Assembly (NCBI GenBank): GCA_019058425.1
Contig: JAHPYZ010000011.1
Coordinates: forward strand, 1-64,000
Reading direction: 5' to 3'
Length of the DNA: 64,000 nucleotides
Source of the DNA: Promethearchaeota archaeon
GTDB taxonomy: Archaea > Asgardarchaeota > Lokiarchaeia > Sigyniarchaeales > SOKP01
Position 1 is the first letter of the stretch; every line of letters starts with the position of its first letter. A program made the translations under genes and the position numbers. This document shows, piece after piece, positions 17,828 through 25,579 of the stretch. The notes beneath the pieces are model-generated. The model had not been told where the DNA came from. It did not search any database and saw only the letters and a list, made by a program, of their open reading frames with translations.

Positions 17828-19294
17828 TTGAAAGATTTTAAAATTGATGATGATTGGATTTTGAAACGAATTTCTAAACAGAGTAATAGTTTCAGTGAAT
17901 GGATGAGTGGCTTAATTAAAGGTATAGAGAAAACACTAGAAGAAATTAATCCCGAAGCGCTTGATGAATTCAAAAAAGATGAAATGATTTTATCATTCCA
18001 AGGGTTGGACAAGGATTTAAGCGAAGCACAAAAAGAATTGGATAAGTTAGGATTTTTGGGAAAAGGTATTTCAAATTTCACAACGAAAATGTTTAGTAGG
18101 GTTAAAAAACCAATTGAGAAACATATTAAAAGATCTTTAAGAAATGTTGAGGGCTTAGATTTTGAATTAGATTTTATTACAGGTAAAAAAAAAGATTTAT
18201 CTACTGCTCTTTATGATGTATCAAAAGAGAGAGGGATTGAATCTGAAGGATTACTCTATCTTATAAAAGCCCTACCAGACCTTGAGGCCTTTCTTTATAG
18301 TACCAGTGTAAGAAAATATTATCGGGATCATACTGAACATGCTCTTCGTGTAGCAGTTTTAGGAGATTTTCTTTTGGAACAAGATCTCGGACAAGGATCA
18401 TTGGAAGGATTGATTTCTGAATTAACAGAAATTGATAAGAAATTGCTAAAAGATAAATTCTGGTGGATTACGGGACTTATTCATGATATTGGTTATCCAT
18501 TAGGAAAAATGACCACAGCAGTAAATTATTCCCTTGTGAACCAACTTTTAAAATGTTATCCCACTATTGATTTAGAATTTATTCCCTTTGAAATCAATTT
18601 AGGTTGGAAAGGTCAGCAAGAGGAATATCTTAAGATTTTGGAAGAAGACCTTTCAAAAGAAGCCCGTACATTAATAAGAAAAGGAGCTGGAATTAAAGAT
18701 CAGGAATTACCCCCTCAAAAAACTCAGGTTTTCATAACTCAACCAGATGGGCATCCCGAATATCGTTATAAAGATCCAATTCAACTAGATCATGGAGTTA
18801 TTTCTGCACTTTCTCTTCTTAAAGGGCTTGGATCCCCTCAGGAAATTAAAAATAATGATGAATATAATGGATATATTCTAGTGGCTAAAGCAATAGCATT
18901 GCATAATTTTAAAGCTCAACTAAAAGATTATGTTTTTGATGAGCAGCCTTTAGCATTTTTCTTAATGTTAATAGATGAATTACAAGAATGGGGACGACCG
19001 ATACCAATTCAAATACGTGACACTTATTTTACAACCGAATTGAAAAAAGTAACTCTATTAAACGATCTAATACTAAATTTGGATGATTTTACTTGGTTAA
19101 TGCAGTTTAAAAACCAACAAGCTAAAGACTTAATGAATTTTAAATTCAAATTATTTTCAAAAGGCAAGAAGAAGGCATTTGGAAGGTTAATTAGTGGAGA
19201 AAGGTTCCCTAAAACTACGATTAATCTTCAAGATGTTGAATTTGCTGAAGAAAAGAAAGAAAAAATTGTAGCACAAGATACTATAGTAATTTGA
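17828..19294 (+). CDS. HD-domain metal-dependent phosphohydrolase-like protein
   Basis: A 488-residue protein. Its central part carries a full set of HD-type metal ligands: H168/H171 in YRDHTEHALRV, H219-D220 in LIHDIGYP, H322 in QLDHGV, H359 in AIALHN and D383 in LMLIDELQEWG. The N-terminal 120 residues are helical and have no recognisable fold. HD enzymes cleave phosphoesters of nucleotides or second messengers; the substrate here is unknown. The start is TTG at 17828 after AGAGG. The small gene at 19309 is translationally coupled. Confidence 0.72.
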   Translation: MKDFKIDDDWILKRISKQSNSFSEWMSGLIKGIEKTLEEINPEALDEFKKDEMILSFQGLDKDLSEAQKELDKLGFLGKGISNFTTKMFSRVKKPIEKHIKRSLRNVEGLDFELDFITGKKKDLSTALYDVSKERGIESEGLLYLIKALPDLEAFLYSTSVRKYYRDHTEHALRVAVLGDFLLEQDLGQGSLEGLISELTEIDKKLLKDKFWWITGLIHDIGYPLGKMTTAVNYSLVNQLLKCYPTIDLEFIPFEINLGWKGQQEEYLKILEEDLSKEARTLIRKGAGIKDQELPPQKTQVFITQPDGHPEYRYKDPIQLDHGVISALSLLKGLGSPQEIKNNDEYNGYILVAKAIALHNFKAQLKDYVFDEQPLAFFLMLIDELQEWGRPIPIQIRDTYFTTELKKVTLLNDLILNLDDFTWLMQFKNQQAKDLMNFKFKLFSKGKKKAFGRLISGERFPKTTINLQDVEFAEEKKEKIVAQDTIVI

Positions 19295-19308
19295 GGTGAT
19301 TCAAGATT

Positions 19309-19587
19309 ATGGAAGAACTAAAAGAAAATGGATTAAAAATCTTTAATGCTCTATTTGAGCGAAAAAAAAGTGTTGAAATTGATGAAATCGAATACGACAT
19401 AAAGAGATTTTCTAGTGGTGTAAGATATGTGGATCTTTTTGGATATCGTTATATCGAACAAAATCGTAATAAAAAATCGGAGTGGGGGAAAAAGGCTAGA
19501 GAAGGCCATCAAATAATGTGGATTATTAAGGGAAGACGATATATCGCACAAATTTTAGATGGACAATATAAAGATCTAAAGAAATAA
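19309..19587 (+). CDS. small basic protein coupled to the HD-domain gene
   Basis: A 92-residue protein of unknown family with a basic, aromatic-rich centre (YDIKRFSSGVRYVDLFGYRY) and a C-terminal WIIKGRRYIAQILDGQY. The Shine-Dalgarno-like GAGGTGAT at 19293-19300 overlaps the stop codon of the HD gene, so the pair is very likely co-translated. The charge could suit nucleic-acid or phosphate binding; this is not shown by any motif. Confidence 0.6.
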   Translation: MEELKENGLKIFNALFERKKSVEIDEIEYDIKRFSSGVRYVDLFGYRYIEQNRNKKSEWGKKAREGHQIMWIIKGRRYIAQILDGQYKDLKK

Positions 19588-19743
19588 TCAAGAAAATTTG
19601 TTAAAAATAAAAAATAAGAAAAAAAATATTTTATTAAAAATAAGGATTAAATCCAATAGCAGCTTCTATAATTATTACTTCCCTTGGGCTTAAGTTGTTT
19701 TTTTTCAATTTTTCCACCTTTTTTATGTTCGATTTTTTTTATT

Positions 19744-19861
19744 TTTTTAAACGTTTGATTCTTAATAATAAAATAGAACATATCATATATAAATGTTTTG
19801 TTTTTTTATGATTTTTCAAACGTTCGAAAAATATAAATATTATAAAATATATGTATTATTT
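19744..19861 (+). promoter_or_regulatory. promoter with two AACGTT-centred palindromes upstream of a winged-helix regulator
   Basis: A near-perfect palindrome TTTTTCAAACGTTCGAAAAA occupies 19812-19831, and a second AAACGTTT-centred site lies at 19746-19760, about 66 bp (six helical turns) upstream. A/T-rich TATA-like sequence (ATATAAATATTATAAAATAT) follows directly before the ATG at 19862. The spacing and shared centre suggest operators bound by a dimeric wHTH, most simply by the gene product itself. Known biology supports auto-regulation of ArsR-type regulators; binding here is inferred. Confidence 0.5.
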
Positions 19862-20497
19862 ATGAGTAAAGATAACATTGAAAAATCTATTCTAGATGTG
19901 TTAAAAAGTGATGTACGATTTCGTATATTCTCATTATTACACTTATATCCAGAATTGAGTTTTTCTGAAATTTCCAAAAAAATGAATAAAAGTAAATCAA
20001 CTATACATCATCACCTAAAAGAGTTGATTGATTATGACATTATTGAGCTCTCTCGTCAAGAAAAAGTAAGAGGAAACATTTTAGCTAAATACTATTCATT
20101 AAAGCCTGGATACCTTGAGAAGTTGAGTAAAACAGATTCTGAAATTGATAAAGCTACTCCATCAACAGTGGAATTCTTTATAGCTTATCTGAATTTTAAC
20201 ATTAGAAATCTTGAAATTTATAAAAAATTTTTTGAAGTACTTGGAAAAAGGGAAGATGGACTTGAACAGTTGAAAGAAATGCTTAAAAAAGAAGAAAGTT
20301 TTAGTAGTATGCTCTTTCTTAGTGAGGAAAGATATAAAAAAGTACGAGCTCTTTATTCGGATTTTACCCAAAAAATTAATGAAATTGAACGAGAAGAAAA
20401 TGGGATTAATGGGGTTAAGAGAGAAAAGCCTTTTTATATATTTACTTTGGGAATGTCATTAAAACAAGTAATTGAAGGACTTAGCAAAGCTTCTTAA
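19862..20497 (+). CDS. ArsR-like winged-helix transcriptional regulator
   Basis: The product is 211 residues from the ATG at 19862, MSKDNIEKSILDVLKSDVR. I prefer this start because the further in-frame ATG at 19793 would place coding sequence over the operator-like palindromes. The DNA-binding part is residues 15-75: LSFSEISKKMNKSKSTIHHH is the helix-turn-helix, followed by LIDYDIIELSRQEKVRGN and LAKYYSLKPGYLEKL as the wing. The remaining 130 residues are helical with charged coiled segments, likely for dimerisation or sensing. No cysteine metal site is seen, so it is not a classic metal sensor. Confidence 0.78.
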   Translation: MSKDNIEKSILDVLKSDVRFRIFSLLHLYPELSFSEISKKMNKSKSTIHHHLKELIDYDIIELSRQEKVRGNILAKYYSLKPGYLEKLSKTDSEIDKATPSTVEFFIAYLNFNIRNLEIYKKFFEVLGKREDGLEQLKEMLKKEESFSSMLFLSEERYKKVRALYSDFTQKINEIEREENGINGVKREKPFYIFTLGMSLKQVIEGLSKAS

Positions 20498-20649
20498 AGT
20501 GTATAAAAGTTAAAATCACTCTATAGAACAGTGGAATCCATCAAATTTGAAATTGGAAATTTGATCCAAAAATTGGACCCCATTTTATTTTAAATCTTTT
20601 CTATTCTTTTTTTGATTAAGTGAAAAATAAAACAAAATTGTGATATAAT

Positions 20650-20763
20650 ATGGAAGTTAAAATAAGAATAGATACAATATATGGAACTTATGATATTAAC
20701 AAGGTTAAGAGTAATCTAGATAAGAAATTTGCTCAAATAAACAAAGTACCAATAAATATATAA
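20650..20763 (+). pseudogene. shortened copy of the 63-codon small gene
   Basis: Open from ATG to TAA for 37 codons: MEVKIRIDT, then YDINKVKSNLDKK. It aligns with the protein encoded at 21056-21247 at both ends but lacks the middle, so an in-frame deletion has removed most of it. It may still be translated, since a TATA-like GATATAATATGG overlaps the start, but it is best regarded as a degraded duplicate. Confidence 0.5.
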
Positions 20764-20797
20764 AAAATTCAAGCTTATATCTTTTCCATTTCTTAGT

Positions 20798-20823
20798 TGA
20801 GTATATTCGAAAGAATATACTCA
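20798..20823. terminator. perfect inverted repeat, GAAA loop
   Basis: TGAGTATATTC, the loop GAAA and then GAATATACTCA form an 11-bp perfect stem. The second repeat unit has an equivalent hairpin at 21281-21308 with a different loop and compensatory flanking pair, so the stem is maintained while the loop changed. Its place between convergent coding ends suggests a bidirectional transcript end or RNA-processing site. Confidence 0.5.
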
Positions 20824-20825
20824 CT

Positions 20826-20930
20826 AGAACTTTAAATTCCCTTTAAACCTATCAAGAATTAATTCTAAATAGGATTTTTTTATAGATTCCAACCTTTCTT
20901 TTAATATCAAATAAACTTAAGAAATCAGCA
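20826..20930 (-). pseudogene. frameshifted C-terminal remnant of a CYTH-domain gene
   Basis: On the minus strand this encodes the tail of the CYTH protein found at 21323-21916: ESIKKSYLELILD against ESIRKSYLELIFD. Further upstream FLSLFDIKRK lies in another frame, so at least one frameshift has occurred. A stop follows in the expected area. No more of the gene is present. It is the 3' part carried along in the tandem duplication. Confidence 0.6.
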
Positions 20931-21055
20931 TTGAACAGTGAAATCCACCAAATTTGAAAGGGGAGATTTGATCTAAAAATTGGACTCCATTTTACTTTAA
21001 TTCTTTTCTTTTCTTTTTCTATTCAGTGAAAAATTAAATAGAATAGTGATATATT

Positions 21056-21247
21056 ATGGAAGCTAAAATAAGAATAAACACAAATTATTACGAATTTTTG
21101 GATTTAGTTAAAGATATATCCAAAAATTCCAAATCTATTCAAAACAGTCTAATGAAAAAAATATATGAAAATTATGATATAAACAAGGTCAAGCATAATC
21201 TAGATAGGCAAATTGCACTTCTAGATAAATTACTGATAAATAAATAA
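21056..21247 (+). CDS. small hypothetical protein, 63 residues
   Basis: The product starts MEAKIRINTNYYEFLDLV and is Lys/Asn/Ile-rich and helical, ending LDKLLINK. No family recognised. The ATG overlaps a TATA-like element (GATATATTATGG), giving a leaderless or very short leader. That it was duplicated with conserved ends in the truncated copy at 20650 supports it being a genuine gene rather than chance. It converges with the CYTH gene across a 12-bp hairpin. Confidence 0.5.
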   Translation: MEAKIRINTNYYEFLDLVKDISKNSKSIQNSLMKKIYENYDINKVKHNLDRQIALLDKLLINK

Positions 21248-21280
21248 AAAAATCAAGCTTAAATCTTTTCCATTTCCTAG

Positions 21281-21308
21281 GTGAGTATATTCTCTTGAAT
21301 ATACTCAC
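21281..21308. terminator. 12-bp perfect inverted repeat between convergent genes
   Basis: GTGAGTATATTC, loop TCTT, then GAATATACTCAC. It sits between the stop of the small gene (21247) and the stop of the CYTH gene (21323), and its twin in copy 1 keeps the stem with a different loop. A bidirectional transcription end is the simplest reading. Confidence 0.6.
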
Positions 21309-21322
21309 TAGCACTTTAAATT

Positions 21323-21916
21323 TTATTTTATCTTGTCAAAAATTAATTCTAGGTATGATTTTCGTATAGATTCTTCCCTTCTAATACCTAATAAACCTAA
21401 GAAATCGAATAGAATTTCTTTAGAATCTTCAAGTTTTTCCGAAGAATGTAATAAACATTCTACTTCTATAAAATGTTGATCTAATATTGGTAAATAATCA
21501 ATCAAAGCTTCTATCTGATAATTTTTAAACTCAAATTCATATAAATCTCTTTCCTTTTTGACCGTAAGAACTTCTTGAAAACCTAATTCTTTCAATAAAA
21601 ACTTCATTGTCTCAGTATCTTCAATCTTAATATCTAATTCTTTACGAGTCTTTGTCGAACTGTCTAATTTTTTACCTTTATATGTTATATAATGATTAAT
21701 ATTGTGTTTAATTATTTGATTATTTTTGTTAAATTCAATAGATTTTCTCACTCTTAAAGCTTCATCTGTTTCTTCAAAATTTCTTAATCCTTTTGGCATA
21801 TTAAAATAAGTATCTTCATGTTGTAAAGATATTTTATATACACCATTATTTTCCTCGAACTTTTCTCTAATAGCGGATGGATCTGAGATTCGGACTTTTA
21901 TTTCTACTTCAATCAT
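21323..21916 (-). CDS. CYTH-domain protein (class IV adenylate cyclase / triphosphatase-like)
   Basis: A 197-residue protein starting MIEVEIKVRI, the ExExK signature that binds metal and triphosphate in the CYTH tunnel fold. Later conserved charges follow: ALRVRKS, YITYKGKKLDSSTKTRKE, KKERDLYEF and HFIEVEC. The family includes CyaB adenylate cyclases, thiamine-triphosphatases and inorganic triphosphatases; the archaeal members are closest to the CyaB type, but activity cannot be assigned. Length fits a complete single-domain protein. Its tail has been duplicated at 20826. Confidence 0.83.
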   Translation of the reverse strand: MIEVEIKVRISDPSAIREKFEENNGVYKISLQHEDTYFNMPKGLRNFEETDEALRVRKSIEFNKNNQIIKHNINHYITYKGKKLDSSTKTRKELDIKIEDTETMKFLLKELGFQEVLTVKKERDLYEFEFKNYQIEALIDYLPILDQHFIEVECLLHSSEKLEDSKEILFDFLGLLGIRREESIRKSYLELIFDKIK

Positions 21917-22058
21917 TCTAATTTTTTCCTTACTGATAACAATTATAATTTACTATTTTTTATTAGTATTAATGGATTGAATTCGAGTTGATCTTTTTAT
22001 TTCAGCATCATTTAGCATCGTTAAAGAGCTTGCAGAAAAATATGGTTATCTTCCCTAT

Positions 22059-22964
22059 ATGATAGATAGATACATCCAATTTTTAGGAATAGATGACACT
22101 GTACAATTATTAGAAGCAAACGAAAAGCCATTAATACCCTCAATACGTACTAATACTCTTAAAATATCTGCATCAGAATTGAAAAGAAGACTCGAAAAGA
22201 AAGGAAATGAGTTAGAACCAATTGAATGGATTCCTTATGGATTTGAAGTTAAAAAAACATCTATAAATTTAGGATCTTCCCATGAGTTTTTACAGGGTTA
22301 TTATTACTTACAAAATGTTGCTTCGATGCTTTCAGCTATCATACTCGATCCTAAACCGGATGATGTTGTACTCGATATGTGTGCTGCTCCCGGAAGTAAA
22401 TCCACTCATTTAGCTCAACTTATGGGAAATAAAGGGAGGCTTGTTTTAATTGATAAAAATAGAAACCGAATACCTGCCTTAGAAGTCAATTTAAGGAGAA
22501 TGGGTGTTCTAAATTCAATTATATTAAATATGGATGCTATTAATTTATCGGATCTAAATATTAAATCTAACAAAATTCTGTTAGATGCTCCATGCACCGG
22601 AGAAGGATTAATAAGACAAGATCCTAGTAGAAAGAAAAGTAGGATGGTGAAAGAACTTGAAAAAATGTCTTCAATTCAAAGGAAGTTATTGAAAGCTGGA
22701 TTAAATACATTAGATTCTAGAGGAAAACTTTTATATTGTACCTGCTCTATAGCTCCTGAAGAAAATGAGCTGGTTGTAAATGATGTATTAAATCAGGTAA
22801 AAAATTTCGAAATAGTAGAAATTCCTCGAAATTATGGTATGAAAGGATTGACAGAAGTTTTTGGAGTTTCAATGTTAGATAGTCTAAAGTTCTCACAACG
22901 TTTATATCCTCATCTTCATGATACTATAGGCTTTTATTTCTGTCTTATAAAAAATATTAACTAA
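22059..22964 (+). CDS. RNA cytosine-C5 methyltransferase (NOL1/NOP2/Sun family)
   Basis: A SAM-dependent methylase of the RsmB/Trm4 family. It has MCAAPGSKSTHLAQLM (SAM motif I), LIDKNRNRIPALEVNL, LLDAPCTGEGLIRQDP with the PC catalytic cysteine, and LLYCTCSIAPEENE with the TC nucleophile. The usual N-terminal helix precedes the listed ATG: the same frame is open upstream and reads VKELAEKYGYLPYM, as in relatives, back to a TGA at 21978. An ATG two codons before that TGA (21972) is in frame. The real N-terminus is therefore uncertain: either a non-ATG start, a sequencing error or a recent nonsense change. Confidence 0.85.
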   Translation: MIDRYIQFLGIDDTVQLLEANEKPLIPSIRTNTLKISASELKRRLEKKGNELEPIEWIPYGFEVKKTSINLGSSHEFLQGYYYLQNVASMLSAIILDPKPDDVVLDMCAAPGSKSTHLAQLMGNKGRLVLIDKNRNRIPALEVNLRRMGVLNSIILNMDAINLSDLNIKSNKILLDAPCTGEGLIRQDPSRKKSRMVKELEKMSSIQRKLLKAGLNTLDSRGKLLYCTCSIAPEENELVVNDVLNQVKNFEIVEIPRNYGMKGLTEVFGVSMLDSLKFSQRLYPHLHDTIGFYFCLIKNIN

Positions 22965-23057
22965 AATTATAGTGGAATTTTGGTCTATATGAATTTATAG
23001 GGAAATTCATCTTGTATTTTATTATTTTATTATCTTAAAAGGAATCTAATAATTTCA

Positions 23058-24008
23058 TTGATTTTTTCACAAGAAGTAGGAATTTCTCCAGAATTACATA
23101 TTTTTAGCGAAGAGTTATATCTAAATTTATTAAGAATTAATCTTTATAGAATTCTTGACATAAGTATAAAAGATACCCCTATTAGGAAATTAGGAAAAAT
23201 TAAAATTCTGAAAGAATCTGAATTAAATTCAGATTTCGAAGATATAATAAAGTTGGTTATCTCTATCATGAAACCTCAGATTTTATCTAGAAACATTGGA
23301 TTAGAGCATCCAAGTGTAAGGAAAGTAATAGAGATAGCTGAAGAGATTATGAGCAAAAACAAGTTATTAAATGTGGAAAATCTCTATAATTTGGCAAAAA
23401 AACGATTGAATTTATCGAGAAATGGCCTTCTATTTATAATAAAATTTTTGATTAATAAAAAGATTCTAATTGAGGGATCAAAGTTTTCTAAGGAAACTGT
23501 TCTTTTAAATGGTATTAGAAGAAATATTTATAACTATATTAAAGTAAATCCCGGTGTACATTTCTCTTTATTAAGAAAAAAGGCATTATCTGTCGAATCT
23601 GGTAGTTCCGGGCAATTAATATGGCACTTAGAGATGTTAATAAAATTTAATTATATCAATAAAACTAGTGTAGGGAATTACACCATTTTTTTTCCTATTG
23701 AGATGGAGATTGAATTTGGAATTATAACTTTTCTATTACGAGATAGGATTAATTTAAAAATTATCGAGTTTATAGCTACACATAAATCAATCAAAAAATC
23801 AGAAATTTATAAATTAATAGACGAAAAAAGAGATCTCGTTAATTATCGTATAACCAATCTAATAAACTATGATTTGATCTATTTTGAAAATGAAAACACT
23901 AAGGAGCTCTGTATAAATCCTACCAAACAAAGTGATATTTTTGATATTATCAATATTTTTAGAAAAAAATTGAATAAAACTGAATTAAAAAAAATTAATA
24001 AAAGATAA
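23058..24008 (+). CDS. multi-winged-helix protein, probable transcriptional regulator
   Basis: A 316-residue basic protein with repeated winged-helix-like units. Residues about 95-150 (VENLYNLAKKRLNLSRNGLL), 150-215 (RRNIYNYIKVNPGVHFSLLR with a degenerate second helix) and 225-290 (LKIIEFIATHKSIKKSEIYK, then LVNYRITNLINYDLIYF) each look like a wHTH. The C-terminal tail is lysine-rich. The start is TTG at 23058. It ends 5 bp before the 7TM-longin gene, so the two are almost surely co-transcribed. It could regulate that receptor gene or work with it. Confidence 0.65.
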   Translation: MIFSQEVGISPELHIFSEELYLNLLRINLYRILDISIKDTPIRKLGKIKILKESELNSDFEDIIKLVISIMKPQILSRNIGLEHPSVRKVIEIAEEIMSKNKLLNVENLYNLAKKRLNLSRNGLLFIIKFLINKKILIEGSKFSKETVLLNGIRRNIYNYIKVNPGVHFSLLRKKALSVESGSSGQLIWHLEMLIKFNYINKTSVGNYTIFFPIEMEIEFGIITFLLRDRINLKIIEFIATHKSIKKSEIYKLIDEKRDLVNYRITNLINYDLIYFENENTKELCINPTKQSDIFDIINIFRKKLNKTELKKINKR

Positions 24009-24013
24009 GAAAA

Positions 24014-25330
24014 ATGGTATTAAATTGGACACCTGAAATCATTGTAGAAATATTCACAAGTTCGATTATTTTAATAGCTACACTATTAATGTTCATTACA
24101 CCGAGAACAAAGAATATTAAATCATTGTCGTTTATCAGAGTAGCTCTCTTTTTCATGGGTATGCTTTTTGCGCTAGATTTGCTAGCAAATCTTTATTTGA
24201 ACCAATTTCTTTCCCGAATTTGTGGACTTATGCTATTTCCTAGTGCAGTGTTCTTTGCAATTGGTATAAACTATACAATTAAAGAAACATTTAATTCCCC
24301 ATTCTTGCTTATAGCTGTGGGTTTAGGTATTTTATACACTTACTTAGCATTTCAACCTGGGGCAGTTAGATTTGAAATTGAGGGAGATTATTTAAATTTG
24401 AATTGGATTGGCTTATACGAATTAGGGGGTTTAATTTTCATATTCTTTGTTGGGAGTGCTTCATTTTATTGGGGATTAAAAACTTGGTTAAATGCTCCAT
24501 TTTTAATTAGAAGAGAAGCGTCCATTTTTTTCCTTGGTACTTTAATAAATGGCCCCTTAACTCTACTTATTTACACCTTTTATTATTGGAATCCAATTTT
24601 TATTTTGTTTGCCTACGCAACTACTGGTTTAGGAAACTTATTTGTTTGTCTTGGTATATTAATGGAGCCTAAACTCTTATATATTTTACCATTTACAGTT
24701 AATAGGATTGTTGTAAGAGATCGAAATGGTAATGCATTATATAATTATGATTGGTCTCTTTCTAGTTTAAGGGAATCAGTTTTTACTGGATTTCTAAATG
24801 CAGTACAACTTATGAGCGATGAAGTAATAAATATGGGAGGGTTGTTGGATATAAAATTAGAAGAAGGGATATTAACATTATATGAATCGGATTTAATCTC
24901 AGTTGGATTATTATCGTCCAAATCTTCGAAACTATTAAGAGAATGTGTTGTGGGGTTCTCAATGGAATTCCAAATTATTTTTGAAAAGGAACTTAAGCAA
25001 TCATGTGTAAATCAAGCGAAATATGAGTCTGCATATGATTTGATAGAGAAATACTTCTCCAACTTTCCTTATAAAATGATTACTAGCAAAAAACAATCTC
25101 TGATTTTATCAGGTGAATATACAAAAATACCTTTAGAGTTGGAAAGTAATTTTAAAGAGATTTTCCAAAATGAGATGGAATATAATTTCATTAAAATTGA
25201 ACTTCAAAAGTCTCCTTTAAACCAAAGCTCAGAGTTTTTTTCATTATATAACGATTTAGAAAATGAAGCGCGAGAAATGGTTGAAGATAATTCAAAATCT
25301 CTGGAATATAAACTCCATGATGAACTTTAA
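24014..25330 (+). CDS. seven-TM protein with cytoplasmic longin-like domain, paralog A
   Basis: Seven hydrophobic helices are visible at about 8-28, 39-60, 68-87, 95-113, 131-155, 168-190 and 196-216, putting a short N-terminus outside. Residues 221-330 then form an alpha/beta unit: LLYILPFTVNRIVVRDRNG, ALYNYDW, FTGFLNAVQLMSDEV and LISVGLLSSKSSKLLRE. This resembles the longin/roadblock-type platforms that eukaryotes use to bind small GTPases and that are expanded in Asgard archaea. The last 110 residues are helical and acidic. It is a likely membrane receptor passing information to a GTPase or transport system. The family is not one I can name. Confidence 0.65.
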   Translation: MVLNWTPEIIVEIFTSSIILIATLLMFITPRTKNIKSLSFIRVALFFMGMLFALDLLANLYLNQFLSRICGLMLFPSAVFFAIGINYTIKETFNSPFLLIAVGLGILYTYLAFQPGAVRFEIEGDYLNLNWIGLYELGGLIFIFFVGSASFYWGLKTWLNAPFLIRREASIFFLGTLINGPLTLLIYTFYYWNPIFILFAYATTGLGNLFVCLGILMEPKLLYILPFTVNRIVVRDRNGNALYNYDWSLSSLRESVFTGFLNAVQLMSDEVINMGGLLDIKLEEGILTLYESDLISVGLLSSKSSKLLRECVVGFSMEFQIIFEKELKQSCVNQAKYESAYDLIEKYFSNFPYKMITSKKQSLILSGEYTKIPLELESNFKEIFQNEMEYNFIKIELQKSPLNQSSEFFSLYNDLENEAREMVEDNSKSLEYKLHDEL

Positions 25331-25579
25331 AGTTATAGATTGAAAAAATCAATGATTAGAATTATATATTAATACTATAGGCAATTCAAAACTAATATAA
25401 AAAATGGAAAATTGACAATTATGTAAAAGAAAAAGTTATTATATATTTATATACTAAAATAGATTACATATTATTCGTAATTTACGTTTAGTAAAGGAAT
25501 CCTCTTCAATATATTGAACCCTTAAAAGAAGAAGTTTATTTATCTAAATTAAATAAATATAAAAAAAGGCGTAAGAATA

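Larger units (their letters stand above)
20526..20930. repeat. tandem duplication, degraded copy 1
   Basis: This unit repeats at 20933-21416. It begins GAACAGTGGAATCCATCAAA and contains, in order, a pyrimidine-rich stretch, a TATA-like box, a shortened small ORF, an A/T hairpin and a broken CYTH tail. The matching second unit has an intact small ORF, a hairpin and the end of the real CYTH gene. The order is preserved and the whole differs by substitutions plus an internal deletion of 87 bp or slightly less. It arose as a tandem duplication of the 3' end of the CYTH gene with its convergent neighbour. Confidence 0.75.
20933..21416. repeat. tandem duplication, intact copy 2
   Basis: The second unit begins GAACAGTGAAATCCACCAAA and runs through the small gene, the convergent hairpin and about 90 bp of the CYTH gene's 3' end (to around 21416). 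Compared with copy 1 it contains about 85 more bases inside the small ORF. It is probably the ancestral arrangement, since its ORF and CYTH frame are intact. Confidence 0.72.

Noticed and set aside
19634-19716. Short minus-strand frame with plausible amino-acid mix (ending IIIEAAIGFNPYF)
   Set aside because: Only about 27 codons from a GTG, no ribosome site that is convincing and no homology; could be a remnant but too weak to list as a gene.
21978-21980. TGA as a selenocysteine codon
   Set aside because: It would fall at position 3 of an RNA methylase with no known Sec and no downstream SECIS-like hairpin was noticed; an error, nonsense change or alternative start is more likely.
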